Below, piece by piece: positions 47,936-59,191 of a stretch of 64,000 nucleotides of DNA. The stretch comes from Clitoria ternatea (Eukaryota > Streptophyta > Magnoliopsida > Fabales > Fabaceae): assembly GCA_037962975.1 (NCBI GenBank), contig CM075675.1:8566001-8630000 (forward strand), given 5' to 3'. The notes under the pieces are model-generated. The model searched no databases. It was not told where the DNA came from and saw nothing but the letters and a program-made list of their open reading frames with translations. Each line of letters starts with the position of its first letter. The stretch's first letter is position 1. A program made the translations under genes and the position numbers.

Positions 47936-49116
47936 TCAATGACACACCCTCTGATTTTCTCTGTGGCACTGATTCAGCCACGGCGTTTGCTGATTATTGC
48001 GATGGTTCTGGCAATCCAACGGCTCTGGTTTCACATTTGCAGCACCCGAGTTATGCAGGCGCAGCAGTGTATCTTCCTCTCCTCCTAAGCCGCCACCACC
48101 ACCACCAGCCTCACCGCTTCCCCCTCCCTCTCTTGCTCGCTTCGCTCCAATCGCCACACCGAACAGCTTCGGATTCATCTCCTCCTCCGACGCCATCGCC
48201 TCCGCCGTATCCTCGCCGGAGCTCCGTTTCGACGGCATCAAATCCAGCGGTTTCACCGTCGTCATAACGGACTCTCTGCTTCCTTGAACGCCGCCGCCTC
48301 CGCCACCGTCCGGTTGCTGGTTGCTATTAGCGTTGGCGTAACTCGACATGAGAGTGTATATATTGCTGAAGAGCGACCTCATCTCCGCGAGTTCTTTAGT
48401 TAACTGAACGTTCTCTCTCCTCAGCCTCTCGTTCTCGTCGAGGATCTCGGCCGGCGCTCGCGACGGCGACGAGTTCGACGATATCACCTGCTCCTCACCG
48501 GAGTTCGACGGAGATATGATTGGCATCGCCGTCGGTATTGCAGTCAACGTTATCGGCGCAGGAACCGCGACGGTAGCGGTAGGCACGGTTGTGGATGTCG
48601 GTGACGGCGCCGGCGACAAGATTTTCCGGCGTTGAATTTCACACAGAAGCCGTTTCTCGCCTCTGCGGAAGAACTCGTTCGAGAATTCCCATCGATCAGG
48701 TACAACCTTCCTAAATCCCTGCAAATCAAGCAGAAACGAAAACGAGTTTCGAAAATCATGGAAATCAGAGGGAAATTATATATTAAAAAAAAAGTAAAAC
48801 AGAAAAGAAAAAATAAAAGCGATTATCGAGATTGTAGAATTACGTAGGTGTTGAGTTGGCGAACGAAGCTGGAGAAATTGTTGTGTTTGAAATATTTAGG
48901 AAGCAAGTCTCTAGCAAAGATGGCAGGGTTCCAAACGATGAAGGTGGATCCGTCTTCGTTCCACGAAATCACGTCGTCGATGGATTGGTCGTCGACGAGT
49001 TGGTAGGTTTTGGTGAGAAACGGCGTCGGAATAGATCTCTGAGATTCTACGGCGGCGGTGATGGTGATGTTGGTGGCGTCGCCGTTGTGGTCCACCGGCT
49101 GCGGTGGAGGAGCCAT
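47936..49116 (-). CDS. HSFB2B: Heat shock transcription factor, class B2 (HSFB2b type)
   Basis: Two exons (49116-48844 and 48718-47936) join across a 125-bp GT-AG intron in phase 0 and give 351 residues. The intron splits the DNA-binding domain after RQLNTY, the conserved position in plant HSFs. The domain spans about residues 20-115 (TPFLTKTYQLVDD, SFVRQLNTY, GFRKVVPDRWEF). A short HR-A/B coiled coil without the class A insertion follows at about 182-212 (ENERLRRENVQLTKELAEM). Near residues 275-287 KLFGVAIGAKRAR holds the LFGV repressor tetrapeptide and a basic nuclear signal typical of class B. No class A activation (AHA) motif is seen. Such proteins act in the nucleus as repressors or co-regulators of heat and defence genes. 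The start at MAPPPQP was chosen over an in-frame ATG seven codons upstream because related proteins begin this way. Intact and probably functional. Confidence 0.93.
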
Positions 49117-49224
49117 GGTGGAAGATGCGCAGATCAATGGAGGAAGTTGCAGATTTTCGCTGGGGAGTTTTGGTTGAAGCGCGGTAGAGAGAGAAAGAGA
49201 AGGAAAAGATTGTTATTATGGTGA

Positions 49225-49237
49225 TTCTAGAAGGTTC
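49225..49237. promoter_or_regulatory. Heat shock element, three perfect alternating units
   Basis: TTCTAGAAGGTTC matches TTCnnGAAnnTTC exactly, the binding site of an HSF trimer. It lies 109 bases upstream of the HSFB2 start codon, next to a TATA-like TTTATATT (minus strand, 49252-49245). Confidence 0.75.
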
Positions 49238-49342
49238 TGTTTGGAATATAAAGATGAAGGAAGGAGAAAGAGAGAAAGGGAAAATGAGGAGGGAAAATAG
49301 AAAGGAAGGGACGAGAAGGTACCGCGTTAAGTCTTATGTCGA

Positions 49343-49350
49343 GAAAGTTC
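49343..49350. promoter_or_regulatory. Partial heat shock element upstream of HSFB2
   Basis: GAAAGTTC fits GAAnnTTC (two units). It lies about 230 bases upstream of the start codon. Confidence 0.5.
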
Positions 49351-49479
49351 CGTGTGAATAATGAATGAGGGATAAGGGATTTGTTTTGTTTTGTTTATTG
49401 TTAACCGCATGTTGAAGTGATTTGCCACTATTTACAGCGTGACGTGGTAAACATAGCTTCTTCGTATGTCACAATCTAA

Positions 49480-49487
49480 GAAACTTC
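49480..49487. promoter_or_regulatory. Partial heat shock element, distal
   Basis: GAAACTTC fits GAAnnTTC (two units), about 365 bases upstream of the HSFB2 start. A bZIP-type TGACGTGG lies nearby at about 49440-49447. Confidence 0.4.
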
Positions 49488-49499
49488 TATACTCCTTTT

Positions 49500-51053
49500 T
49501 ATTTATTTATTTAAAAGAATTAAATATTTTTTAAGTTTTATTTACTTATTTTATTATTATCTTATTTAATAAGTTAAAATTAATCTTTAACATGTTAAAA
49601 TTAGTTATTATAGCATGATTAGTATTACTTTTACTTAATTCAACAAACAAAAATACCACACTTTATATTATTATTGAGTTATTTCAACTTATTTTATTTA
49701 TTCGTATCTGAAAATTGACCATATCTTTTTTTCTTGTTGACGTATTTATGAACTAATTTTAGTATATTAAATAATATAAAAATTAAAATCAATTAAGAAA
49801 AACGTTAAAAGAAATTACACAAAGCACATGCACAAAGACATTTAATCCTATCCAAAAGGATCAATCTAGTGCTTATCTGTTTTCTTTTCTTCTTTTATTT
49901 TTTTTTAAATAAGGCATACAACTTCTTTTTTGTATTTTTCGTTTTGATAATAACGAGGTTGAAGTAATAACCTCGGCTCAGCTCAATACCTCCACATTGT
50001 TTATTTAGTATTAAAACTATCGACCGAATTGATTAAATCCTCAATCAATTTATTATTATTATTATGATTATGATTTGATTTGTAATTTTATTATAGTTTA
50101 TCTAAATCGATATCTCTGTCGGTTTAATATATTTAAAATAAGTGAGAAGAGTATATTTTCAAGGGTGAGATTGAAATGGATAATTACACTTTTTTATTAT
50201 TTGTTTGTAATTAATTATTTGACGGGAATTAATTTAATTTTTGTGCGGGTCACAAAAATTAAATTGTTATATATATAATTGAAGTTATTTTGGGTACGTG
50301 AGGTTTTTTATATTTAATAGTTTACTATATTAAAATCTTACAAATAAAGTTTATACAGAAAAAGCGTTATAATAAAAGTTATTTTGGGTACGTGAGGTTT
50401 TTTTATTTATTTAATTTATTTAATTTTTATACCATTTATTGTTTTTATCAACTCTTGTACATTTATCTGAATAATTAAAAGAAAATTCTTTTTCATTTCT
50501 TTATCTTTCATTTTTATTCATCTAAATAATATATTTTCCATATCATTTTCACTCTTTTTCCACCCTCATTTTCTTTTATTTAATTTTTTTCACCTTATTT
50601 CACCTCTAAATAAACATAACATAGGTGTCAAATTTATGCTACGAAAATGCAATTTTTTTTGAAATGAATGTAGTTATTACTTTTCAAAAGTAAAAGTTCA
50701 ATAACAATGACTATCTATTTACTCTATTATTATATATTATATAATAAAACAAGGTCATCTAAGGACACGTGTCAATATTTGAAAATAACTAGTTTCACGT
50801 ATTTTTATATATACAACGCTTTTATGGTTTTGGTTTCTTCTTCTATAGTGATTACTTTTCTTTAATTTTATTAGACATTTCTTAGGTCAATTTAATTTGC
50901 TTCAATTTTCGTTATCTAATCCTTATATAACATCTAAGATTGTTTCTATTGTTTAAGTTCAAACATTTTATATTCTTTTAGGAACAATTAATTGAATATG
51001 AAGAATTAAGAATGACAATTATTTTTTAACTTAATTTTTAAAATGTATAAAAA
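49500..51053. other. AT-rich intergenic DNA upstream of HSFB2
   Basis: No gene is recognised. A direct duplication occurs: GTTATTTTGGGTACGTGAGG appears near 50284 and again near 50379. Confidence 0.5.
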
Positions 51054-51410
51054 GTTTAACTAAGTGTTTAGTCTCTAAGAATTTTTTTAAGATTTGAATT
51101 TAGTCCCAATAAAAAAATAGTTAGGATTCCCTAATATTTTTATTGTATAAATTTATTGTTAATTTTGCTAATTTAATTGTTTTATTAAGTGCATCATATG
51201 ATCATAATAACATTGTTTACTACTAACTTATTTCTACTTTAATTTTCTTTTCATAACCAATTTTAGGGAGAACTTAACAACAAAGACTAAATTTGAACAA
51301 TAAAATAAAGTTAGAGATCAAACCTTAACAATTTTATTTTACTAAGAATAAATTCAAATCCTAACTATTGTATAGAGATTGATCACTTAGTTAAGTCTTC
51401 ATAAAATTAT
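51054..51410. repeat. Imperfect long inverted repeat, MITE-like
   Basis: The left part (AACTAAGTG, TCTCTAAGAA, GATTTGAATTTAGTC) recurs in inverted orientation at the right end (GAATAAATTCAAATCC, TAGAGATTGATCACTTAGTT). Internal copies such as AAAGACTAAATTTGAAC also occur. It has no coding capacity and the boundaries are approximate; no target duplication was identified. Confidence 0.4.
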
Positions 51411-54400
51411 TCCTTAGTTATTATATTTTGACTTGTCTTTTTTATTTCTATTTTAATAAGGTGTTATAACAATTAAAAAATTATTCAAATTAATATGGTG
51501 TACTAATCTTTATATAATATGATTTTTTTCATTTAGACAAATGTAACTTGATTTAAAATTTATTGTATGATAAATATTTTAACATATATGAACAAACATA
51601 TAATAATAATATTTATTGTATAACAATATTTTAATATAAACATACAAATAATAAAGTTTTAATAGAAACATACAAATAATAATATTGTAACACGGAAACA
51701 TTCAATTCTAAGATTTAAATTATCATGATTAATTTCATTAGATATAAACATACTTGATAATAATATTTATTGTATGATAAATATTTTAAAATAAAAGTTT
51801 ATAATATATATTCCTTATGTATGACGACAACATGTAATTCTAAAGTTAAAAATTAAAGTTAAAATGTATGATAAATTTACCAAAATAATTTATTTTCTTC
51901 TTATTTTAACAAAATTTTCAATAAAGTTAAAGTATGATCTCTCCTTTAAAAATAACTTAATGTATAAACTTTTAATTAAATTATATATCCAAACAAGTCA
52001 TAAATTAAAAATTTATACTACGGAATCCAAAAATTACTTTTCCTATTACTTTAGCTCAAATATTTTATACTCCTTATGGAGAAAGATTTAACATATATGG
52101 AGTAAGTAAAATAATTATATTTTAATTTAAATTACTTATTAAATTTTTAAGATCATTTTTATTAGGTATTTGTTGGCATTTCACTTGCTTCAACTTTTAT
52201 TATCTAACATATATTTCCTAATAGCAAGAAAAACATGTCATTTTTAGTTTATTTGTCTTGTCTTAAATAAAATTTGTATTTTAAAATCTATAAATTATTT
52301 TTGCTATTACATAAGCTTAGGCATTTTGTGTTATCAAATATTATGCTATATTGGTTCAATTAGATTTACAACAAATAAATGAATTTCCTATCTTAATTTG
52401 CTATTATGTTGAGTTCAATTAATATTTTTAATAAACTTTTTGAGTAATTTATGTAGATATATTAATATTTTTAATTAAAAATTAAAATTGAAATGCATTA
52501 TCAACTATTTATATATTTATATTTATATCAATTTTAAAAAACCTGATCAACCGTTTTAGCATTTGATTTAACTGTATAATTAGTTTTATATCATTTTCAA
52601 TTAACCTCTTTTAATTTAGATATCGAATTTGAAATTATTTACATTATATATACTTTCAATAATTTTTTATATATCTTAAATTATATCTCCAGTCAAAACA
52701 TATCATTAATTATGCATAATCAATTTATTTTATTTTATTTTACTTTTAATTATAAAATTTTTAAATTCAATTTTATATAATATAAATACTTTCCTATCCA
52801 AATTTCTTTAATTAATATTTTTAAAAATTAACTATATATTTGACTGTTTAATTGTTTCCTTGCACGCGTAGCACATGAGACATTTGATGTCATTATCAAA
52901 TGTATCTGTGCCACGCATGATATTGCTATTGCTGGTGCTACGTAAAAAATAATCCCTTTTAGGAGACAAAATCTTTTTTTAATAGAGTGAGAAATCAGGT
53001 ATTTAAAGTTAATAAAATTTTACAGATGATTAAACTTAAGAAAATATATCCTTAACACACAGTATTTATCATTCATTTTATTTTTTCAAATAATATTTTT
53101 AAAATCTTCATTTTAACCTTTTTTTTTAATAAATTTCAACCATTGAGATTTGTGAATTTACACAAAACTCAATTCTGGTTAAAAATTAGCAGCTCTCAGG
53201 AGATGTTCTAACATAAATTCAAGATATATTTAATGGTGTATCGTTTTTGAAAGACGTCTTAACAAAAGGCTAGATCTAGATAGATATACGTTGATTGACA
53301 TGTTTGGATGAATAAATCTCATGTGTTGCGAGGCATGATGAGTATACTAATGAGATTAACATATACCTCACTAATACATCATCTATACGTTTAAATAAAA
53401 AAGAATTTTTTTAAGATAGCGATCTAATTCGATATCTATAATTAATTTTCTAGATACAATGATGAAATAATTATTTTCTTACGTATATATGGAATCTTAC
53501 CGGTTATTCAACTATATCATTACTTCCAAGCTTAATACGGTGGCTTCTTGGTAATAAAAGTTAAAACACAATATATCATGAAATCGAATTATTCCCTACT
53601 TTACTTAGCTAGTGCATGAATCACGACTTCTTCTCATTTTGGTGTAATGTCTGAAGCTATGCCAGCTATATAGTTATTTAGTTAGCTCATGTATGTGATG
53701 ATGACAAATATAACTTCATCTTGTGTATACGTTTGGTCCGCTAATAAAATCTGCAATAGCACTCAGTCAGAGCTCTATAAACATATTAAGAGATATTAAA
53801 GTTTTTTCAATAGCATTTCTCTTTAATGTAAGTTACAGTCACACACAATCCCACACCTTCTTACCAAGCAACAGTGATACTTCTCCTCAAAGACTATGAT
53901 GGGAAAGATAGAGACGGGGTTAGGTTACTTTTGATTTGTTTGTTAAAAACATATTTAAGTAAGTTGAATCATATGATATTAAAACTGGATCAGTTATCGA
54001 CTCACTTAAGATGTTGGCTTTTTGAGTCATTTGTTGAACGGGTGGATTATTAGTCAAACTGTTTACTTGGCTTAAATTAAAATATTAATAAATTATCATA
54101 TATATATATATATAAACTAACTAGAAGAACCTTTAGTTTTGTCAAAGTAGTAGATGTAGTTGAATATATATCTCTACAATAATAATCCATTTTAGTATGA
54201 AAACATGACATGAGCCACTATCCCACGCTCAAAATAACATGAGACTTAATAGTTTTAGTGTGGTGTGTCTTATTTATAAGACCACTTAATAGTTTTAAAA
54301 GCTAACTAGACAAGTTTATAAATTTTTAAAAGCTATAAACTCCTTTTTAAATATTTTAATTCTTGTTTTTACCTTCATAACTTTTTTAAAATAACTTTTG

Positions 54401-54551
54401 CATTTGCATTACATAATTATATATGGATTTACTCAAGTTATGGTCTATTGTTGACTACATTAGAACATCTACATCATATTTCCCCAAAATGAGCTCTAAA
54501 ATTCTCATGTTGATAATGAGGGGGAGTTTTGAAATGAAGGGAGTGCATGAC
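51411..54551. other. AT-rich intergenic DNA, no gene recognised
   Basis: No coding signature; open frames such as 51864-52091 are composed of AT-rich codons without domain support. One hairpin at 52862-52919 is listed separately. A partial copy of the Tourist-like MITE lies near 54290-54345. Confidence 0.5.
52862..52919. repeat. Imperfect hairpin with about 25-bp arms
   Basis: The left arm 52862-52888 and right arm 52895-52919 pair along most of their length, starting with the perfect CATTTGAT / ATCAAATG next to a 6-base loop. The arms are much less AT-rich than the surroundings. It could be a tiny MITE or a small RNA precursor; nothing in the sequence decides. Confidence 0.5.
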
Positions 54552-56469
54552 TGTAACATCACGGGTATTTAATTTAATTATTGGCAATGAATGAAAATTA
54601 ATAAATAAATTATTTGGAATTCATTTGGATTTTTCTAAAATTATTATAAATTAATTTACGAGTGTTTAGTAGCAATAAATTAAATAATTTAATCTAATTG
54701 ATTGATTATTAAATTTAAAGTATAAAATGAAGAGGTGATGGTAAATTTGTAATTTACTAAAGGATAAAAAGTAAAAGGTTTATTTAAAAAGGTAATAAAA
54801 GAAAATAGAAAAGAAAAGAGAAAATGGTGAAATGTCAAAATGTCGTTGGGCATTAAAAACCATTTTTTCTTTCTTCTTCCCCCATGGGTTCACGCAAGAG
54901 AGAGTGAGGCATAGTTATCTTTTTTCTTCCTTCCATAAACGTAGCTTCATGGCTCTAGCCGGAGGGCGATTCGACATTGAAACTTGTAATTAACTATGTT
55001 TTTGGGACTGTGGTAGCGAGGTAAGTCCATGTGTACCCTTAATGTTATAGTTTGATCTTCCCATCTTTCTCTTTCTTGGTCGAATAGATGCATGCATGGG
55101 AGTTTCAATTTTTGTGTTTTCTTGGTGACTTGGAGCTTGATAATGGTTTTTATGGTGTTGGGTATGACGAACGGTTAACAAGTGTTGCGTTTTGATGCTC
55201 GTAGGTGTCATAACGAGCTTTGGCAAGTCGTTAAGTGAAGTAGGAGTTGGAATCAAAATCGAAGCGCTGAATTGTCAAGTGATAGAATGTAACCAACACC
55301 AAGAATAGATAGTGGAAGCTTGGAATCGAGGTAAGGGATGTGTCTGGAGTCGTAATTAATTAGAATTAGGTATCAAACCTATTCGGGGTTCGTAATGTAA
55401 GGCAATATAAATGATAAATTAGAAATTTAGTCGTAATGTATAATATGTCGATTTGTGAATAAATGTGATAATTAATCGGAGTTAACGAAAATAGTGAATT
55501 TAAAATTTATATCTATAAATTATGAGAATGGTGATATTAAAGCCTATGGTTTATAATTGTTAGCATGTGATGTGTTTGAAATTGAATTTGTAAGGATATT
55601 GATGATGTCGTTTATTGTACTTGTATGGTTGTGAAATAGGATATGAAAATGTATATTGTGGGTCTAGTTTGTGCGACCGCCCTTTTGTTTGAATCATTAG
55701 TGTATTGATGATTGTTGAAGTTATGAAATTTGGTGATTGGGGCCTAGTTTGTGTGGTCGTCCTATTATTTGAAATATGGGCCAGGTCTGAGTGGCCGCCC
55801 TGGTGTTTTAATATATAGACCAGTTCTGTGTAATCGCCTTGACAAATTAAAATGAGGCCTTTGTGCCAATTAATAAAGAGAAAGAGAATTTAAATGAGCT
55901 TGTGTGATTTGCGTGGTTAGAGACGACTGACGGTATATTTTGCCCCTTGTTTTTGGCTCTTGTGATCAAGTCGGATACAGTTAAGCTATTTAGTAGTCAA
56001 GTAGGACCTAGTGGTTGAGGTGAAGAGCTAAGTAGGGCTCGGTGGACCAAGGGTTCACAGGGTGTCAAGTAAGACTCTCAGCTGAATACCGATCCTTTTA
56101 ATATCCAGATATTAGTGAGTCATTATATTTGTTTAAGAGTTAGTTATGTCTTGCATAATTTGACCTATATTGATGTTGAGATGGTGATTATTATGTTGAT
56201 TGATATGTTGAAATGGAATAAAAACTTTATTGGTATATATGATATTGTTGATAGCTTAAAGGGCTTGTAATGATAGTAACAAAATGATATATTTGATGAT
56301 TATTGATTTAGATAACGTATTTGAAAGTGATAAGATTGAGATTGGTAAGTATAGTGTTTGTTATGGCCCGATGGGCTTGGAATAAGTTTAACTTGGCAAG
56401 GTGTTATTGATGATGGAACATTGGTGATTGGTATAGTATATTCTATTGCTTTTGGTATGTATGTATGTG

Positions 56470-56473
<4 letters not shown>

Positions 56474-56508
<35 letters not shown>
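56474..56508. repeat. (TA)n microsatellite in LTR C
   Basis: A run of TA preceded by TATGTATGTG-type imperfect repeats, visible directly. Confidence 0.95.
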
Positions 56509-56511
<3 letters not shown>

Positions 56512-56799
56512 ATTCTATATTAATTATGATTTCCAGCACTCACCCTTGTTGTGGTTTATTTCTTTTTAGTAACCAATGACCGGAAGATCTTAGAGGCCCT
56601 AGAGGGAAGCGCCAAGTGATAAACGGATGCCAAGGCATGAGCAAAATTGATGCAATTGTGATGATGACTTTAGATGAATTTAGTTATGTATTGTATGATG
56701 GTTAAACTTGGGTGTTGTGTTGGGTTTAAATCATGGTGTGATGATTAATGCTTGATAATGATGTTGGGTGATTTGATGAAGTGAAGAAGTATGTGAATG

Positions 56800-56801
<2 letters not shown>

Positions 56802-56840
<39 letters not shown>
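56802..56840. repeat. (AT)n microsatellite in LTR C
   Basis: An uninterrupted alternating AT run of about 39 bases followed by a short ACACATATGT tail. Confidence 0.95.
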
Positions 56841-56847
<7 letters not shown>

Positions 56848-57436
56848 GTATTTGTGTGTGTAGCTACATGTTGAATGACATTGAGTCTTATGGTAATTAG
56901 TGTGACTATGTGATTGGGATTGAGCCATGTATCATCTATGCATAAATGTGATGAGCAAGTGAATTGTGGTTTGTGTATGTGAGTGACAATGGTCTATTAT
57001 GTGATTAAATTATGATTGATGATGGAATAGGTGAATTGATCTTGTTGGAGTCTTACCTTGTATGTCTAGGTGATGAAATATGCTAATTTAGTAACTGGAT
57101 ACGTGAAATGGAGATCTAGTGGGAATTAGAACCCCTGGAAGGGACCAATAGGTCCCCATAGTCATTTAGAACTTGCATGTATGGTCCTTGCCTATTTTGG
57201 GATGCATTTGAATGGTTTGGTGCATGGTGTTGTTCTAAGTTTGCCAAACTGCATTTTTATGCATATCTTTGTCATATATGGGAATTTTGGAGTACGGACT
57301 AGGCCAGCAGGTCTGGAATGGCAAAAAACATAATGCACATGAAGTTTGGTGGTGGTCGGAGTCAAATCAGGCAAGATAGGTCAGATGGAAGTTGGCCCAG
57401 AGGCCAAATTCTGTACAATTATGCAGAACAGGGTGT

Positions 57437-57499
57437 CTGGTAATCGATTACATAATCGATTACCAGACCTGCGCAATAGGCTTGTAGGTAATCGATTAC
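57437..57499. promoter_or_regulatory. GTAATCGATTAC palindrome cluster in LTR C
   Basis: Exact copies of GTAATCGATTAC lie at 57440-57451 and 57488-57499, with ATAATCGATTAC at 57452-57463. The first two form a 30-bp near-perfect palindrome (57437-57466) with 14-bp arms. They lie 100-165 bases from the LTR start at 57600, comparable to LTRs A and B. Confidence 0.55.
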
Positions 57500-57605
57500 C
57501 GTATCTGTTTATCACTCGGGGAAGTTTAAATAGCGAAAAACTCTTTATGATTTTATTAGATCTTGGTATAAATTCTAGGAATTATTTAGGGGACGTTACA
57601 ATAAC

Positions 57606-58613
57606 AACATTACTAGCTTATTATTAGAATCAAGAAGATAAATTGTTTTAATATATGAGCTTTTGTTTTTGTTTTTGCAAGGTTCAAACCAAGACATTTG
57701 CTACCCTATTTAGAAAAACAATTTAATGTAAGTATTTTGTGATATATGTAAACAACTCATGATATGATACATAATAGTTTTTATGAATATTTTTATTCAA
57801 TTTTATTAATATTAAGTTAAATTAAAGTCAATTTTTTAATTAATTAAGAGTACATACTATACAAAAATTAACATAACTTTTAAATAATATAGTATGGTCA
57901 ATTTGTTAATATATATGTATATAATGTACTTTATATATGCAAATTTTATTATAAATCCTCATTGAGGTTAGTTAGTTGTAGTAGGAGTCCACTTGAATTC
58001 CTAAGAAGGATGGATCTTCCTCTTCTCTTTTTTTTCAAATCCAAGGCAAGAGACCTTCAAACTTGAAAACGAAAACACATTCCATGGAAGTGAGGTGCTG
58101 GCCAAAACTTAGATGAAGAGGAAATTTAGGTTTTGGTGCTTGGAGATCCTAGATCTAAGCTTAAAATTGTAAGAGAAATGGAGGAGAATGGAAAGCCTAG
58201 GATGGAGTGTTGTTCCGCCACCCTCTAAGGTTAGAGAGATGAGGTCTTGTGGTTTCACCACCTTTGGGAGGAGTCCAAAGGATAAGAAACTAAGGGAAGG
58301 ATATGTTTTATTTTTTTCTAGAGAGAAGTAAGAGCTTATCTAACTAAAACTCATCAAAACTCAAATTATGACCAATTACAAAGGAAATGAGGTATTTATA
58401 CCTCCTTAAAATGTAAAATTCAGAGTTAGGTTGGGCGGACTTGAAAAAGCTTCCCCCAAGACTCAAAAACTAAAACTACATGGCCCAAAAGTGCCCCAAA
58501 GCAAGTTAATACCTATACAAGGCCCAAAAGTGGCCTAAAATGAAAAATATGGTCATGCAAGACCCAAACTAAAAATAATTCTAAACCTAATTAATTCCTA
58601 AAAGAAATAATAT
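57606..58613. other. Mixed-composition DNA, possible retroelement debris
   Basis: No gene is recognised. The stretch 57960-58600 is less AT-rich, with repeated GGCCCAAAAGTG blocks (about 58482 and 58521), and could be untranslated retroelement sequence adjoining the solo LTR at 58614. Confidence 0.35.
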
Positions 58614-59191
58614 TGTTGATCTGGTTGGTGTACGGGGTCAATAGTATGCCACGTACAACCAGAGTCAAACATGGTTCTATCTCTCACTTGCGTTTACACT
58701 GTCTAAGTGGAGTCCGGTATTTTATACACAGGTCCAGTGGGGATCCTATGTCCTTCACGCTAAGGGTAAATCCTAGGCCAATTCCAACCGCTAAGATTCT
58801 CTGATGCCAAGTTAGTACGGTGATTACAGAAAATAAAGTGATTACACAGGTTCTTAAGAAAGTATTTTCTAAAAATCTTCCTTGAGTTAATAAATGAGTT
58901 ATATTTATAGAACTTTCCTGAGTATAAGAATTGATTTGACCCTCTTCCCGATATACTGTAGCCACAGTATTGGCAGGGACATGCTGCCCATACCTTACCT
59001 GACTCGGTCAGATGTCAGTCTCTTGACCAGGGTCATCGTATGTATTTTGTACTTCCTCCTACATGCGACATTGGTCTAGTGGTACTTTCGTCCATTATTA
59101 ATTGGGGAATATTGGCCTAGGTCATAGGAATACAAGGCACTCCATCCATTGTTTATGGGGTCCGGTATGCACCCCATATCAATTCCTAACA
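58614..59191 (-). mobile_element. Solo LTR candidate, 578 bp
   Basis: On the minus strand it starts TGTTAGGAATTGATATGGGG and ends GATCAACA, so it has TG...CA ends with a short TGTT/AACA inversion. A central TACTAACTTGGCATCAGAG is of the kind found near the 3' side of many plant LTRs, and GTATAAAATAC could be a TATA region. The flanks AATAT and AAATT agree at only three of five positions, so the duplication is not convincing. Orientation and family are inferred. Confidence 0.45.

Larger units (their letters stand above)
54552..57600 (-). mobile_element. Solo LTR-like element C, 3.05 kb, inverted, with near-perfect 5-bp duplication
   Basis: It begins TGTAACATCACGGGT and ends GGGGACGTTACA, the reverse complement of the TGTAACGTCCCC start of element B. 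The flanks are ATGAC (54547-54551) and ATAAC (57601-57605). The interior matches B in opposite orientation, including CTTATTTTTGGCTC-type text near 55940 and the related GGTCC/GAGTT block. It contains two (AT)n tracts. There is no gag or pol. Small open frames inside are not supported. Best read as a solo LTR of the same family as A and B. Confidence 0.7.

Noticed and set aside
47908..48287. Plus-strand open frames of 96 and 119 codons
   Set aside because: They are antisense to the second exon of the heat shock factor gene, whose high GC content keeps several frames open.
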